A stretch of DNA of 64,000 bases. It comes from Candidatus Nitrohelix vancouverensis (lineage in GTDB: Bacteria > Nitrospinota > Nitrospinia > Nitrospinales > VA-1). The notes below the pieces were generated by a model that saw only the letters and a program-made list of their open reading frames with translations, had not been told where the DNA came from and ran no database searches. Location of the stretch: positions 3,243,474-3,307,473 of the forward strand of contig CP048620.1 of the NCBI GenBank assembly GCA_015698305.1. Reading direction: 5' to 3'. The translations under genes were made by a program, and so were the position numbers. Below, piece after piece: positions 28,956 through 39,679 of the stretch. Numbering within the stretch: the stretch's first letter is position 1; the number at the start of each line of letters is the position of its first letter.

Positions 28956-28984
28956 TTGACAAAACCGGGTTTACGCCCTATATT
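28956..28984 (+). promoter_or_regulatory. Near-consensus sigma-70 promoter
   Basis: Perfect -35 TTGACA (28956-28961), 17-nt spacer and TATATT (28979-28984). The predicted start is near 28991, upstream of yqeY-dnaG-rpoD. It also rules out the long yqeY start at 28985 for this transcript. Confidence 0.75.
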
Positions 28985-29005
28985 TTGAGTTTTGGACTCA
29001 AACCA

Positions 29006-29455
29006 TTGCAGAGCATAAAAGCACGACTTCAAGCGGATCTCCAGACGGCGCAAAAAAACAAAGACGCCCTAAAACTCAATACCATCCGCGGAATCCGATC
29101 AGGAATCAAATACAAGGAAATCGAAGCCAAGAGAGAATTGGACGACGATGAAATCGTATCCCTGATTGCCAGCCAGATTAAGAAAAACAAAGAGGCCGCC
29201 GAATTGTTTCAAAAAGGCAAGCGCCTCGACCTGAGCGAAAAAGAACTACTGGAAGTTGAAATTCTACAAAATTATTTGCCTGAACAGGTCTCGGAAGAAG
29301 AATTGCGAGCGCGCATTCAAGTCATCATTGATGAATCCGGCGCCGCGAGCGCCAAGGATTTGGGGAAAGTGATGAAAATTGCGATTCCCGAGTTTAAAGG
29401 AAAAGCGGATAGCGCCGCTATTAAATCTCTGGCTCTCGAATTTTTGAACGGCTGA
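29006..29455 (+). CDS. YqeY/GatB-tail-like protein
   Basis: About 149 residues, all of the YqeY type (RLQADLQTAQKNKDALKLNT, then EIVSLIASQIKKNKEAAELF and the C-terminal SAAIKSLALEFLNG). The family resembles the C-terminal tRNA-binding domain of GatB, and a tRNA-related role is often assumed. TTG at 29006 is chosen because it fits the usual family start and the promoter; the open frame starts at 28985, inside the -10/start region. It precedes dnaG and rpoD, where rpsU or yqeY commonly sits. Confidence 0.87.
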   Translation: MQSIKARLQADLQTAQKNKDALKLNTIRGIRSGIKYKEIEAKRELDDDEIVSLIASQIKKNKEAAELFQKGKRLDLSEKELLEVEILQNYLPEQVSEEELRARIQVIIDESGAASAKDLGKVMKIAIPEFKGKADSAAIKSLALEFLNG

Positions 29456-29533
29456 ATACAGCCCTTCAGATTTTCAGCCGCACTCTTAAAGAATCATCCG
29501 GTTTTCCCGGCAAATAACACAACGGAATCACGA

Positions 29534-31312
29534 GTGAAACACAGCATCCCCGACCATATTCTAGATGAGATTCGGTCCAGAGCCGATATCGTTGAAATCA
29601 TCTCCGACGTGGTGCAACTCAAAAAAGCCGGCAATTCCATGAAAGGGCTTTGCCCTTTCCATTCGGAAAAATCGCCCTCATTCTCCGTCAGCCCGGACAA
29701 GCAGGTCTACCACTGTTTTGGATGCGGGGCCGGCGGCAATGTGTTTCGCTTCGTCATGGAAACGCAAGACCTCTCCTTCTTCGAAGCCGTACAAAACCTG
29801 GCCCAGAGAGTTCATGTCACCATTCCTTCTCCAAGCGACGCAGGTTCCATCGGATCCGAACCCTCGGAGAAAGAAAAAATCCGCAAGGTCAACCAACAGG
29901 CCCGGCAATTTTATGAAAACTGTCTGTCCGACCCGAAAATGGGCTCAAAAGCGCTCGACTACCTGAAAAAACGCGGCTTTGACAGGGAATTGCTGGCGCG
30001 CTACCAGATCGGTTACGCCCCCTCCGCCTGGTCCGCTCTTCAACAAAATCTTGAAAAAAAACAGTTCACCGATCTCGATTTTCTGGAAAACGCCGGGCTT
30101 CTCAAAAAAAGCGCCGAGCGCAATAATTATTACGACCGCTTCCGCGACCGCGTGATTTTTCCATTGAAAGACATGCAAGGCGTTATCATCGGCTTTGCCG
30201 GACGCGCCATCAGCGACGACAACATTCCCAAATACCTGAATTCGCCGGAAACGCCGCTCTACAAGAAAAGTAAATTCCTGTTCGGCCTCGACATCGCAAA
30301 AACCGCGATTCGACGAGAGAATCACGCCTTGCTGGTCGAAGGCTATTTCGATCAAATGCGCGCCGTTCAGAACGATATTCTCAATGTCGCCGCAACCTGC
30401 GGCACCGCTCTGACGCCTCTGCAAATCCAGCTTTTGAAGAATTTTTCAACCAACGTCACCCTCGTCTTCGATTCAGACGCCGCCGGCCAGGCCGCCGCCG
30501 AAAAAGGATTCGACCTGCTACTGAGCCAGGGCATGAACGTGAAAATCCTCTGCCTGCCAGATGGACACGACCCCGATTCTTATATCCTGAAATTTGGAAA
30601 AGAAAGTTTTTTACAAGAAGTTAGGAACGCAAAGCCATTTCTTGAATCTTATATTATAAAGGCCATTGCTCAGGAGGACACATCTAGCCCAAATGGGCGC
30701 GCAAATGTCGCAAAACGGGTTCTTCCGCTGATTGCTCAAATCAGCAATTCTGTGGAACGCGTGGAATGGACCAAGTTTTTGTCGGAAAAAGCAAAATTGG
30801 ATGAGCGCGCGCTGATGTCTGAGTTGAGGAAGAAATTTCATTCAACGCGCCCCCAACCCGAGCTTCCCAAAGAAACGCAAACGGCGCCGCCCAATCCAGA
30901 GCTTTATCTGATTCATTTGCTCATGTCCGGCAATGAAACGACGCTTCGCACGATACGATCGCGCGTTTCCGTCGGGGAATTTCAGGATCCGCAGTTGCGG
31001 CAAATAGCCCAGGTCGTTTATGAAATGATCGACGCCAGCGTCCCCGTTCTTCTGGATCGCGCGCTCGACAAGGCGGAAGATCCCGAAACGGCCCGACAGA
31101 TCACGCAAATCGGCCTGGCGCCGATCGAATTTGAAGATCAGGAACGCGCCGCCGCAGACTGCATACAAGCCGTCAAGCGAAGCGCCGCAGAAGGAGCGAT
31201 TAAAGAACTGAAGCGACAACGCAATCACGCCCTCGAAGCCGGGCAGATGCAGGAGTCGCGGGAATTACAAATCAAACTCAGGAATTTGGAAACCGCCCTC
31301 AAAGCAGGGTGA
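29534..31312 (+). CDS. dnaG: DNA primase
   Basis: Makes RNA primers for replication. 592 residues from a GTG. The N-terminal CHC2 zinc ribbon is seen in [13 protein letters not shown] and [10 protein letters not shown] (ligands C, H, C, C). The TOPRIM domain contains [10 protein letters not shown] (family EGYMD form) and [15 protein letters not shown] with the metal-binding DxD. The remainder is the DnaB-interacting helical C-terminus. It is followed by rpoD 58 bp later. Confidence 0.96.
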   Translation: MKHSIPDHILDEIRSRADIVEIISDVVQLKKAGNSMKGLCPFHSEKSPSFSVSPDKQVYHCFGCGAGGNVFRFVMETQDLSFFEAVQNLAQRVHVTIPSPSDAGSIGSEPSEKEKIRKVNQQARQFYENCLSDPKMGSKALDYLKKRGFDRELLARYQIGYAPSAWSALQQNLEKKQFTDLDFLENAGLLKKSAERNNYYDRFRDRVIFPLKDMQGVIIGFAGRAISDDNIPKYLNSPETPLYKKSKFLFGLDIAKTAIRRENHALLVEGYFDQMRAVQNDILNVAATCGTALTPLQIQLLKNFSTNVTLVFDSDAAGQAAAEKGFDLLLSQGMNVKILCLPDGHDPDSYILKFGKESFLQEVRNAKPFLESYIIKAIAQEDTSSPNGRANVAKRVLPLIAQISNSVERVEWTKFLSEKAKLDERALMSELRKKFHSTRPQPELPKETQTAPPNPELYLIHLLMSGNETTLRTIRSRVSVGEFQDPQLRQIAQVVYEMIDASVPVLLDRALDKAEDPETARQITQIGLAPIEFEDQERAAADCIQAVKRSAAEGAIKELKRQRNHALEAGQMQESRELQIKLRNLETALKAG

Positions 31313-31370
31313 ACAACGATTAAAACGTAAACAGCAACCCAGAAGACCCTACGAAGGAGAAAAACCGCCA

Positions 31371-33143
<1,773 letters not shown>

Positions 33144-33153
33144 AGAAAGTTTC

Positions 33154-33227
33154 GGGCCTATAGCTCAGTTGGTTAGAGCCCCCGGCTCATAACCGGTCGG
33201 TCCCAGGTTCGAGTCCTGGTGGGCCCA
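33154..33227 (+). tRNA. tRNA with CAT anticodon (Met or Ile2)
   Basis: Folds as a cloverleaf: acceptor GGGCCTA pairs with TGGGCCC, then discriminator A; D-arm AGCTCAGTTGGTTAGAGC; seven-base anticodon loop CTCATAA at 33186-33192 (anticodon 33188-33190); T-arm CCAGG-TTCGAGT-CCTGG. The top anticodon-stem pair is a C/T mismatch. No CCA is encoded. With CAT it is elongator tRNA-Met or the lysidine-modified tRNA-Ile; it is not an initiator, since the first acceptor pair is G-C. It sits ten bases after rpoD and before a terminator, so it is probably processed from the rpoD transcript. Confidence 0.93.
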
Positions 33228-33236
33228 TGAAATAAG

Positions 33237-33273
33237 AAAAGGGTTTACGCTGAAGAGCGTAAACCCTTTTTTT
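33237..33273 (+). terminator. Rho-independent terminator after rpoD-tRNA
   Basis: Perfect 15-bp stem (33237-33251 with 33256-33270), loop GAAG, run of T residues. It ends the yqeY-dnaG-rpoD-tRNA unit. Confidence 0.92.
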
Positions 33274-33345
33274 GTCTGCTATGCAATCCGACAACCCTCT
33301 TTATTTCCCCTATGAGGAGAGTCGAAATTGAACCGGCAGGAAGAC

Positions 33346-35130
33346 TTACTTCTTCAGGTGGTGATGGTAGGAGGCGCCTGCGCCTTGGGGGATGCGGATA
33401 TCGTCGACCATATCCCGAATCTCTTGCGGCGGCGGGGCGGTGAGGCGGCTCACCAGAGCGGAGACGGCGAAATTGAGGAGCATGCCCAATGTTCCGATGC
33501 CTTCGGGGGAGATGCCGAACCACCAGTGTTCCGCCGTGTTCGCGGCAGGGTTGATGAATTTGAAATAGACGATGTAGCTGGCGGTGAAGCTCAGACCGCT
33601 GAGCATGCCGGCGATGGCGCCTTCGCGGTTCATGCGCTTCGAAAAAATTCCCATGAGGATGACGGGAAAGAAGGACGAGGCGCCGAGGCCGAAGGCAAAG
33701 GCGACGACTTGCGCGACGAAGCCGGGGGGATGGATCCCGAAGTATCCGGCGATCATAATAGCGACGGCGGCGGAGATGCGGGCGAAGCGCAGTTCCTGTT
33801 TATCGGAAATGTTTTTCATGACCATCTTTTTCAGCAGGTCGTGCGAGATGGAGGTGGACACGACCAGGAGCAATCCGGCGGCGGTGGAGAGCGCGGCGGC
33901 GAGTCCGCCTGCGGCGACGAGGGCGATGACCCAGTTGGGCAGTTTGGCGATTTCGGGATTGGCCAGCACCATGATGTCGCGGTCGATATAGAGTTCGTTT
34001 TGATTTTCGCTGAGGGCGTTGGAAATTTTCCTTTCGCCTCTTGCGCCGCGTTCTTCGATGAACTGGGGCTTGCCTGTGAAGGCGCTTCCGGCGAGGTACT
34101 GGATTTTTCCGTCTTCGTTTTTATCGACCCAGGCGATGAGGTCGGTGTTCTCCCAGTTCTTGAACCAGTCGGGGGCGCTTTCGTAAGCGGCGTTGTCTAC
34201 GGTGTTGAGCAGGTTGACGCGGGCGAAGGAGGCAACGGCGGGCGCGGTGGTGTAAAGGAACGCGATGAATAGCAGGGCGTAGCCTGCGGAGATGCGGGCG
34301 TCTCTCACTTTGGGCACGGTGAAAAAGCGGACGATGACATGGGGCAGTCCGGCGGTGCCGACCATGAGGGCGGCGGTGATGCAAAAGACGTCGATGGTGG
34401 ATTTGGCGCCGCTGGTGTAGACGCCGAAGCCGAGTTCTTCGGAAAGGTGATCGAGTTTGTCGAGCAGGTAGATGTTGGAACCGTCCGCGAGCGTACTGCC
34501 GAAGCCGAGTTGGGGCACGGGGTTGCCGGTCATCAATAGCGAAATGAATATCGCGGGGACGAGGAAGGCGAACATCAGCACGCAGTATTGCGCGACTTGC
34601 GTGTAGGTGATGCCTTTCATGCCGCCGAGTACGGCGTAAAAAAATACGATGCCCATTCCGATGAACACGCCGGTGTTGATATCGACTTCCAGAAAACGCG
34701 AGAACACAATGCCGACGCCGCGCATCTGCCCGGCGACGTAGGTGAAGGATACGAACAACACGCAGACGACGGCGACCAGCCGGGCGGCGTCGGAATAGTA
34801 GCGGTCGCCGACAAAGTCGGGCACGGTGTATTTTCCAAATTTACGCAGATAGGGGGCGATGAGCAGGGCGAGCAGGACATAGCCGCCGGTCCAGCCCATG
34901 AGATAGACCGAGCCGTCGCGCCCGACGAATGAAATGATCCCCGCCATGGAAATGAATGATGCGGCGGACATCCAGTCGGCGGCGGTCGCCATGCCGTTTG
35001 CGAGCGGCGGCACGCCGCCTCCGGCGACGTAAAAATCGTCGGTGCTTCCGGCGCGTGACCAGATGGCGATTCCTATATAGAGCGCGAAGGAGGCTCCGAC
35101 AAAAATAAAGGTGAGGGTCTGAACGTCCAT
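33346..35130 (-). CDS. Sodium:solute symporter (VC_2705 type)
   Basis: 594-residue inner-membrane transporter of the SSS family (acetate/pyruvate-like group). Family stretches include STDDFYVAGGGVPPLANGMA, ADWMSAASFISMAGIISF, YVAGQMRGVGIVFSRF and GGLAAALSTAAGLLLVVSTS, across about 12-13 helices. A soluble loop near residues 310-390 contains an EF-hand-like loop, DKNEDGKIQYLA. The partner gene just upstream (5-bp gap) encodes the DUF4212 small subunit, the hallmark of this two-component subgroup. The substrate is probably a small monocarboxylate (inference from the family). Confidence 0.92.
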   Translation of the reverse strand: MDVQTLTFIFVGASFALYIGIAIWSRAGSTDDFYVAGGGVPPLANGMATAADWMSAASFISMAGIISFVGRDGSVYLMGWTGGYVLLALLIAPYLRKFGKYTVPDFVGDRYYSDAARLVAVVCVLFVSFTYVAGQMRGVGIVFSRFLEVDINTGVFIGMGIVFFYAVLGGMKGITYTQVAQYCVLMFAFLVPAIFISLLMTGNPVPQLGFGSTLADGSNIYLLDKLDHLSEELGFGVYTSGAKSTIDVFCITAALMVGTAGLPHVIVRFFTVPKVRDARISAGYALLFIAFLYTTAPAVASFARVNLLNTVDNAAYESAPDWFKNWENTDLIAWVDKNEDGKIQYLAGSAFTGKPQFIEERGARGERKISNALSENQNELYIDRDIMVLANPEIAKLPNWVIALVAAGGLAAALSTAAGLLLVVSTSISHDLLKKMVMKNISDKQELRFARISAAVAIMIAGYFGIHPPGFVAQVVAFAFGLGASSFFPVILMGIFSKRMNREGAIAGMLSGLSFTASYIVYFKFINPAANTAEHWWFGISPEGIGTLGMLLNFAVSALVSRLTAPPPQEIRDMVDDIRIPQGAGASYHHHLKK

Positions 35131-35135
35131 CCGTT

Positions 35136-35456
35136 TTACTCGCGCCTGTCTTGTTCGGGGTAATAGTCTTCGTCGGGTATGAACTCGTCGCGGTCTTCAT
35201 CCACTGAGTATTTGTGGTCGAGTTTGTTCATCTGCCGGACGTAGACGAATATGAGGATCACGAAACAATAGATGGAGCCTTGTTGGGCCATCCAGAATCC
35301 CAGTTTGAATCCGAACAGGCGGATTGTGTCGAGTTCGTCGACAAACAGGATCGCCATCCCAAAAGAAACGGTGAACCAGATCGCCAGAAGAGACAGGACG
35401 AGTCGGATGGTTTCCTTCCAGTAGGCTTTCGCTTGCGCGCCGTGCGAGTCGCTCAT
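35136..35456 (-). CDS. DUF4212 symporter small subunit
   Basis: 106 residues with two membrane helices (LVLSLLAIWFTVSFGMAILF and IYCFVILIFVYV) separated by the DUF4212 signature LFGFKLGFWMAQQGSIY. The acidic tail is soluble. Members of this family always accompany the VC_2705-type symporter, here encoded five bases downstream. AGGAA lies before the ATG. Confidence 0.93.
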   Translation of the reverse strand: MSDSHGAQAKAYWKETIRLVLSLLAIWFTVSFGMAILFVDELDTIRLFGFKLGFWMAQQGSIYCFVILIFVYVRQMNKLDHKYSVDEDRDEFIPDEDYYPEQDRRE

Positions 35457-35651
35457 TCGTTATTCCTGTGATTAAAAGATACGATTTGAAATCCTAGCAA
35501 AATGCGCGATGGGTTGCCAATAAACTATTCACCGAAATGAATGCTCTCAGTTATTGTAGCGCTGACTTTCTCTGCGTTTAGCGAACATTCATTTTTTTGC
35601 TACACTATGGGGGAGTATGAATCCTTAAATGAAACCCTTGGACCTTACATC

Positions 35652-36332
35652 ATGTCTCGAACGACCCGCTTTTCGGCGCTGTGCATTGGAATCGTAGCCG
35701 CTCTACTGCTTTTTGCGGAATGGGGCATTCCCATGAATGCTAAAGACCGGGAACTGATACAGGCCGCGGCTGACAACGACGTCGCCTCGCTTCGCCGATT
35801 GATCGATGAGGGCGCGAGCCTGAATAGCAAGGACGCGCGCGGGAGAACCGCCCTGCTGACGGCGGTGGCGGGAGAGCATGTGGAAGCGGCGCTCTTGCTG
35901 ATCGATGCGGGTTCAGACATCAATGAACAGGATTTGATACTGGACAGCCCTTTTCTTCTAGCGGGCGCGAACGGTTCGCTGGAGATTTTGAAACGCATGT
36001 TGCAAGCCAATCCCGATTTCAGCCTGTACAATCGCTACGGCGGAACCGCACTGATACCGGCCTGCGAGCGCGGTCATGTGGAGGCGGTCAAACTCTTGCT
36101 TGAAACGGATATGGATATCGACCATGTGAATCATCTGGGATGGACCGCTCTGCTCGAAGCGATTGTGCTGAGCGACGGAGGTCCCAGACACCAGGAAATT
36201 GTTCGAGCGCTGATAGCGGCAGGCGCCAAACTGAATATCGCTGACAAGGATGGAGTGACGCCGCTTCAACATGCGCGGCGCGAGGGATTTTCAGAAATTG
36301 CAAACCTACTGCAAGCGGCAGGCGCTCAATAA
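35652..36332 (+). CDS. Exported ankyrin-repeat protein
   Basis: 226 residues from the ATG at 35652, which opens a convincing signal peptide (RFSALCIGIVAALLLFAEWG, cleavage near residue 30); an earlier in-frame ATG at 35541 would bury it. About five ankyrin repeats follow, e.g. AAADNDVASLRRLIDEGASL, GRTALLTAVAGEHVEAALLL and GWTALLEAIV. Likely a periplasmic protein-binding scaffold; partner unknown. It converges with the kinase gene at 36362 with a 29-bp gap. Confidence 0.87.
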   Translation: MSRTTRFSALCIGIVAALLLFAEWGIPMNAKDRELIQAAADNDVASLRRLIDEGASLNSKDARGRTALLTAVAGEHVEAALLLIDAGSDINEQDLILDSPFLLAGANGSLEILKRMLQANPDFSLYNRYGGTALIPACERGHVEAVKLLLETDMDIDHVNHLGWTALLEAIVLSDGGPRHQEIVRALIAAGAKLNIADKDGVTPLQHARREGFSEIANLLQAAGAQ

Positions 36333-36361
36333 GACCCCACGCTCCCGCAGATCACGAAGCT

Positions 36362-38797
36362 TCAGGAGGAATGGGACACATCTTGCAGGAGTTCTAAAAT
36401 TCCGGCCATATTATAACTTTTCAACAGCCCGTCGATTTTCGTTTTCAGTTGGTCAACGCCTTCAGTTTCGGGGGGTAATTCCGCCAGACCCTTCTCCAGT
36501 TCGGTAATGCTATAGGTCTCAGCCGCGATCTTGAGTCGGTTCAGCAAATCCTCAGGCAAGGAAATGTCGGACAAGTCAAAACATTCCGCAGGCGATTCCA
36601 ACTCCGATTCGTCTTTATACTCAAAATCAACATTCAACAGTTTTTTCAAACATGAAAAAATTTGTTCGTCTCGAAAGGGTTTGGAAAGAAAGTCATCGAA
36701 AGGCAAATCCTTAAATTTACCCTCTTGAAATCCAAAAATCGAAGCCGTGATCACGGCTATTTTGAACCTGTCTCGCCCATGTTCTTCGACGATTTTATTA
36801 ATCGCCTCCTCGCCATCCATAACGGGCATTCTCATATCCATGAAAATAATATCGGGAGGATCTTTACGAACAGCCTCCAAACCTTCCAGACCATTCTCTG
36901 CGCAACTCACTTCGACTCCGATGTGTTCGAGGAACAATCTCAGAACATCGCGATTTTCCTTGATATCATCCACCACCAGCGCTTTCACATGACATCCCGC
37001 AGACAATCGCACCGCATTGTCAAAATCTTCGGCTTTCTCCAATTCCGTTTTTGAGGATTGAGGAAGATGAATCTTGAAATAAAATCGAGAGCCTTTCCCC
37101 AATTCAGATTCCAGGTCCAGATCCGCCCCCATGAGTTGAAGTTGCTTTTGCGATATGGCCAAACCCAAGCCGGTGCCGCCTTTCTTTATTCCTTCATCTT
37201 CCTGTCGGAACGGCTCAAAGATAACTTGTTGGTGGTTTTTAGGAATTCCCTGTCCCGTATCAGTCACATCAAACTGATACTCATCGCCCCCCAGAGTCGT
37301 TATCTTCAGTTCCACTTTGCCCGAATCGGTGAACTTCACGGCGTTGCCAATGAGGTTGACCAAAACCTGACGGATTTTTCCCTCGTCGCCATAAACGATG
37401 CAACTCTGGTTCACGCCGCTGACAATCCACTCAATCGCTTTTTCACTGCAACGCAATTCAAACATTCTGGAAAGGCCGTCTATGAGTTCGTACAGATCAA
37501 AATCAACCGGGTGCAGTTCTACTTTTCCAGCTTCAATCTTTGAAAGATCAAGAATCTCATTGATCAAATTCAGAAGGTTGCTTCCGCTCGACTGAATTGT
37601 TTTCAACGCGTCCCGTGTCTCTGCATCCAGGGACTCATTTTTTCTGAGGATTTGCGTGTAGCCGAGAATCGCATTCAAAGGAGTGCGTATCTCATGGCTC
37701 ATATTGGACAGAAAGTTTGTCTTCGCCTGGTTGGCAGATTCCGCGATTTCCTTCGCCCTCAATGTTTCTTCCTGAGATCGTTGTCTCTCCAACACCCTTC
37801 CCAACTGAGTGCCAATCTGGGAAAGCGCGTCCTGAAAAACACGGTCCCTGTCACTACTCTCCGGTTGAAAAATTTCTTCGGAAAAAAATTCCAGAACGCC
37901 TGCGACCTCTCGCTGAATCAATATGGGCAATGCAAATCCGCCTTTGACCAACAGATTATTTGACCGCTTGTTGCGAGGAAAATTATCATCCATCTGCACG
38001 TTGGAAATCCAGGCTACTTTTTTGCTTTCCATCACTCTTCCCGGCAAGCCCATTCCCGGCTGGAAAGTGGTGGAATCCGTAACGCGCTTGAATTCTGCAT
38101 AGCGGGAGAGATCCGGCGAATACCAATAGCCTGTTGGTTCCAGAATCTCCGAATCGGGACTCGACAATAAGTACACATGACCCACCGTCCAGCCCATCAA
38201 TCCGCAAATTTGCTCCATGGCATAAATCAGGACTTCTTTTACCGGCAAATCCTTGTTCGCCTTGTCCCCGATTGTCTGCAGGAGGCTGATGATATCCGTT
38301 TCCCTTTGCAAACGGATTTCTGTTTCCTTGCGCTCCGAAATATCTTTGAAGGTGACAACGGCCCCAACAATCTTTGCTCCCTCGTAAATCGGCGTGCTCA
38401 CATACTCAACGGGAAAACAGCTTCCGTCTTTGCGCCAGAAAACTTCCTTGTTTTCCTGACAGGTCTTGCCTGTCTTGAAGGCCAGGTAAATATTGCATTG
38501 TTCTCTGGGGTAAGGAGTCCCATCCGGAAAAGTATGATGGATCAAGGCGTGTTGCGGTTTTCCAATCATTTCTTCAGGCGTGTAGCCCACCATCCTGGCG
38601 CCTGCTGGGTTAACAAAAGTCGTGTTCCCTTGCACATCCAGGCCATAGATGCCCTCTCCCGCAGAATTAAGAATCAGCTTATTCCGCCGCAGGGCCTTGT
38701 CCAGTTGATCCATTTGCTCAAGGACCGTTTCCTCCTGAACCTCAAGCAATCTCTTCAGCGAATTTATCTGTGATTTTAATAGTTTGGGGTCGTCCAT
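36362..38797 (-). CDS. PAS-GAF hybrid histidine kinase
   Basis: 811 residues, no membrane segment, so cytoplasmic. Order: coiled start, PAS (~30-165, with GEGIYGLDVQGNTTFVNPAG and a PAC-like tail), GAF (~175-345), HisKA with the phospho-accepting His near 367 (NMSHEIRTPLNAILGYTQIL), HATPase (~480-595, DTGQGIP and GGTGLGLAIS), receiver (~625-745, FMDMRMPVMDG) and a ~60-residue helical tail. Start ATG at 38797, 14 bases after the upstream stop; an earlier ATG at 38839 overlaps that gene. The C-terminal half is paralogous to the kinase at 39680. Last gene of a four-gene leftward cluster. Confidence 0.9.
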   Translation of the reverse strand: MDDPKLLKSQINSLKRLLEVQEETVLEQMDQLDKALRRNKLILNSAGEGIYGLDVQGNTTFVNPAGARMVGYTPEEMIGKPQHALIHHTFPDGTPYPREQCNIYLAFKTGKTCQENKEVFWRKDGSCFPVEYVSTPIYEGAKIVGAVVTFKDISERKETEIRLQRETDIISLLQTIGDKANKDLPVKEVLIYAMEQICGLMGWTVGHVYLLSSPDSEILEPTGYWYSPDLSRYAEFKRVTDSTTFQPGMGLPGRVMESKKVAWISNVQMDDNFPRNKRSNNLLVKGGFALPILIQREVAGVLEFFSEEIFQPESSDRDRVFQDALSQIGTQLGRVLERQRSQEETLRAKEIAESANQAKTNFLSNMSHEIRTPLNAILGYTQILRKNESLDAETRDALKTIQSSGSNLLNLINEILDLSKIEAGKVELHPVDFDLYELIDGLSRMFELRCSEKAIEWIVSGVNQSCIVYGDEGKIRQVLVNLIGNAVKFTDSGKVELKITTLGGDEYQFDVTDTGQGIPKNHQQVIFEPFRQEDEGIKKGGTGLGLAISQKQLQLMGADLDLESELGKGSRFYFKIHLPQSSKTELEKAEDFDNAVRLSAGCHVKALVVDDIKENRDVLRLFLEHIGVEVSCAENGLEGLEAVRKDPPDIIFMDMRMPVMDGEEAINKIVEEHGRDRFKIAVITASIFGFQEGKFKDLPFDDFLSKPFRDEQIFSCLKKLLNVDFEYKDESELESPAECFDLSDISLPEDLLNRLKIAAETYSITELEKGLAELPPETEGVDQLKTKIDGLLKSYNMAGILELLQDVSHSS

Positions 38798-38810
38798 TGC
38801 TTCTACTTTG

Positions 38811-39539
38811 TTAAGCGTCGTTGAATACTTTATCTTCAAAAGAAGTTATCGTATAGGCAACCGACAAGGCCAAGGTTGCAAATAAATTTGCGGTAGCCTG
38901 AGTGATAGGAACTTTAGAAAACATGAGCGTCGTAAAAATATTGCCCGAAGGGAGAATGCCGCCAAAACCCAAAACAGATTGGATACCTCTCGGCTTAACG
39001 AAATTCTCCTGATCGGGAATCATCTCAGAATCGATCGCATCGCTCACATAAAAAACCCCGTAACTGTCTTCATTCTTATCCAGAAAAAAATCAATGCGGG
39101 GCGTGATCACGTCGCCAATTTCCAAACCCAATTGTTTGAATAAATTGGAAACCATTGGCAGACGGTTGACAAAGTCTGCAGTCGGCAAGGGTATCGCCTG
39201 ATGACCTTCAGACGTTTTTCGAGAATTCCATTCCTCCTTGGCGCCCATCGATGCCAGAAGCGTCAAGCACTTTAAATTCGCTGGCGCATCTTCGGCTTTC
39301 AGCGCCTTGCGGGAGATTTCCTTCAAGCGTTCATCCAGATCGGCATAATCGTGCGTTTTAAAAAAGCGCACCAGTTCGCAAGCCTTCTCACCCGTCTCGC
39401 CATCTATCAGGTTATTATACAAGAACTGGACGATGCGGTTCGCCGCTTCTTCCATCGTGCCAGCATCCTCCCCGGCTTGACGTAATTCTCTCTGGCAATA
39501 GGTCATTTCCCTCAATCCAAAATTATTCAGATCGTACAT
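38811..39539 (-). CDS. Unrecognised sensor-like protein
   Basis: 242 residues (ATG at 39539; 39551 also possible). No signal peptide or membrane helix. The N-terminal half is helical (residues ~1-110, e.g. FLYNNLIDGETGEKACELVR); the C-terminal half looks like an alpha/beta ligand-binding domain resembling GAF (DSYGVFYVSDAIDSEM, GFGGILPSGNIFTTLMFSKV). No catalytic motif. Its position between two hybrid kinase genes, 14 bases before the second, suggests it works as a separate cytoplasmic sensor input for them. Homology to a named family is not established. Confidence 0.72.
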   Translation of the reverse strand: MYDLNNFGLREMTYCQRELRQAGEDAGTMEEAANRIVQFLYNNLIDGETGEKACELVRFFKTHDYADLDERLKEISRKALKAEDAPANLKCLTLLASMGAKEEWNSRKTSEGHQAIPLPTADFVNRLPMVSNLFKQLGLEIGDVITPRIDFFLDKNEDSYGVFYVSDAIDSEMIPDQENFVKPRGIQSVLGFGGILPSGNIFTTLMFSKVPITQATANLFATLALSVAYTITSFEDKVFNDA

Positions 39540-39679
39540 AATAATTTCCAAAAGAAATTGTTAACTCTATGTCTAATCAGATTTGTACAGCCAGGCTAGG
39601 GCGCCAACGGACAAACGCCATGTTATATACAAAGAATATAGCCTTAAAACTGGCTTGGCAATGATTCTATATCCGCCAA

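Noticed and set aside
33328-34272. 314-codon plus-strand ORF
   Set aside because: Antisense to the sodium:solute symporter; its Gly/Asp-rich product is a by-product of the symporter's codon use.
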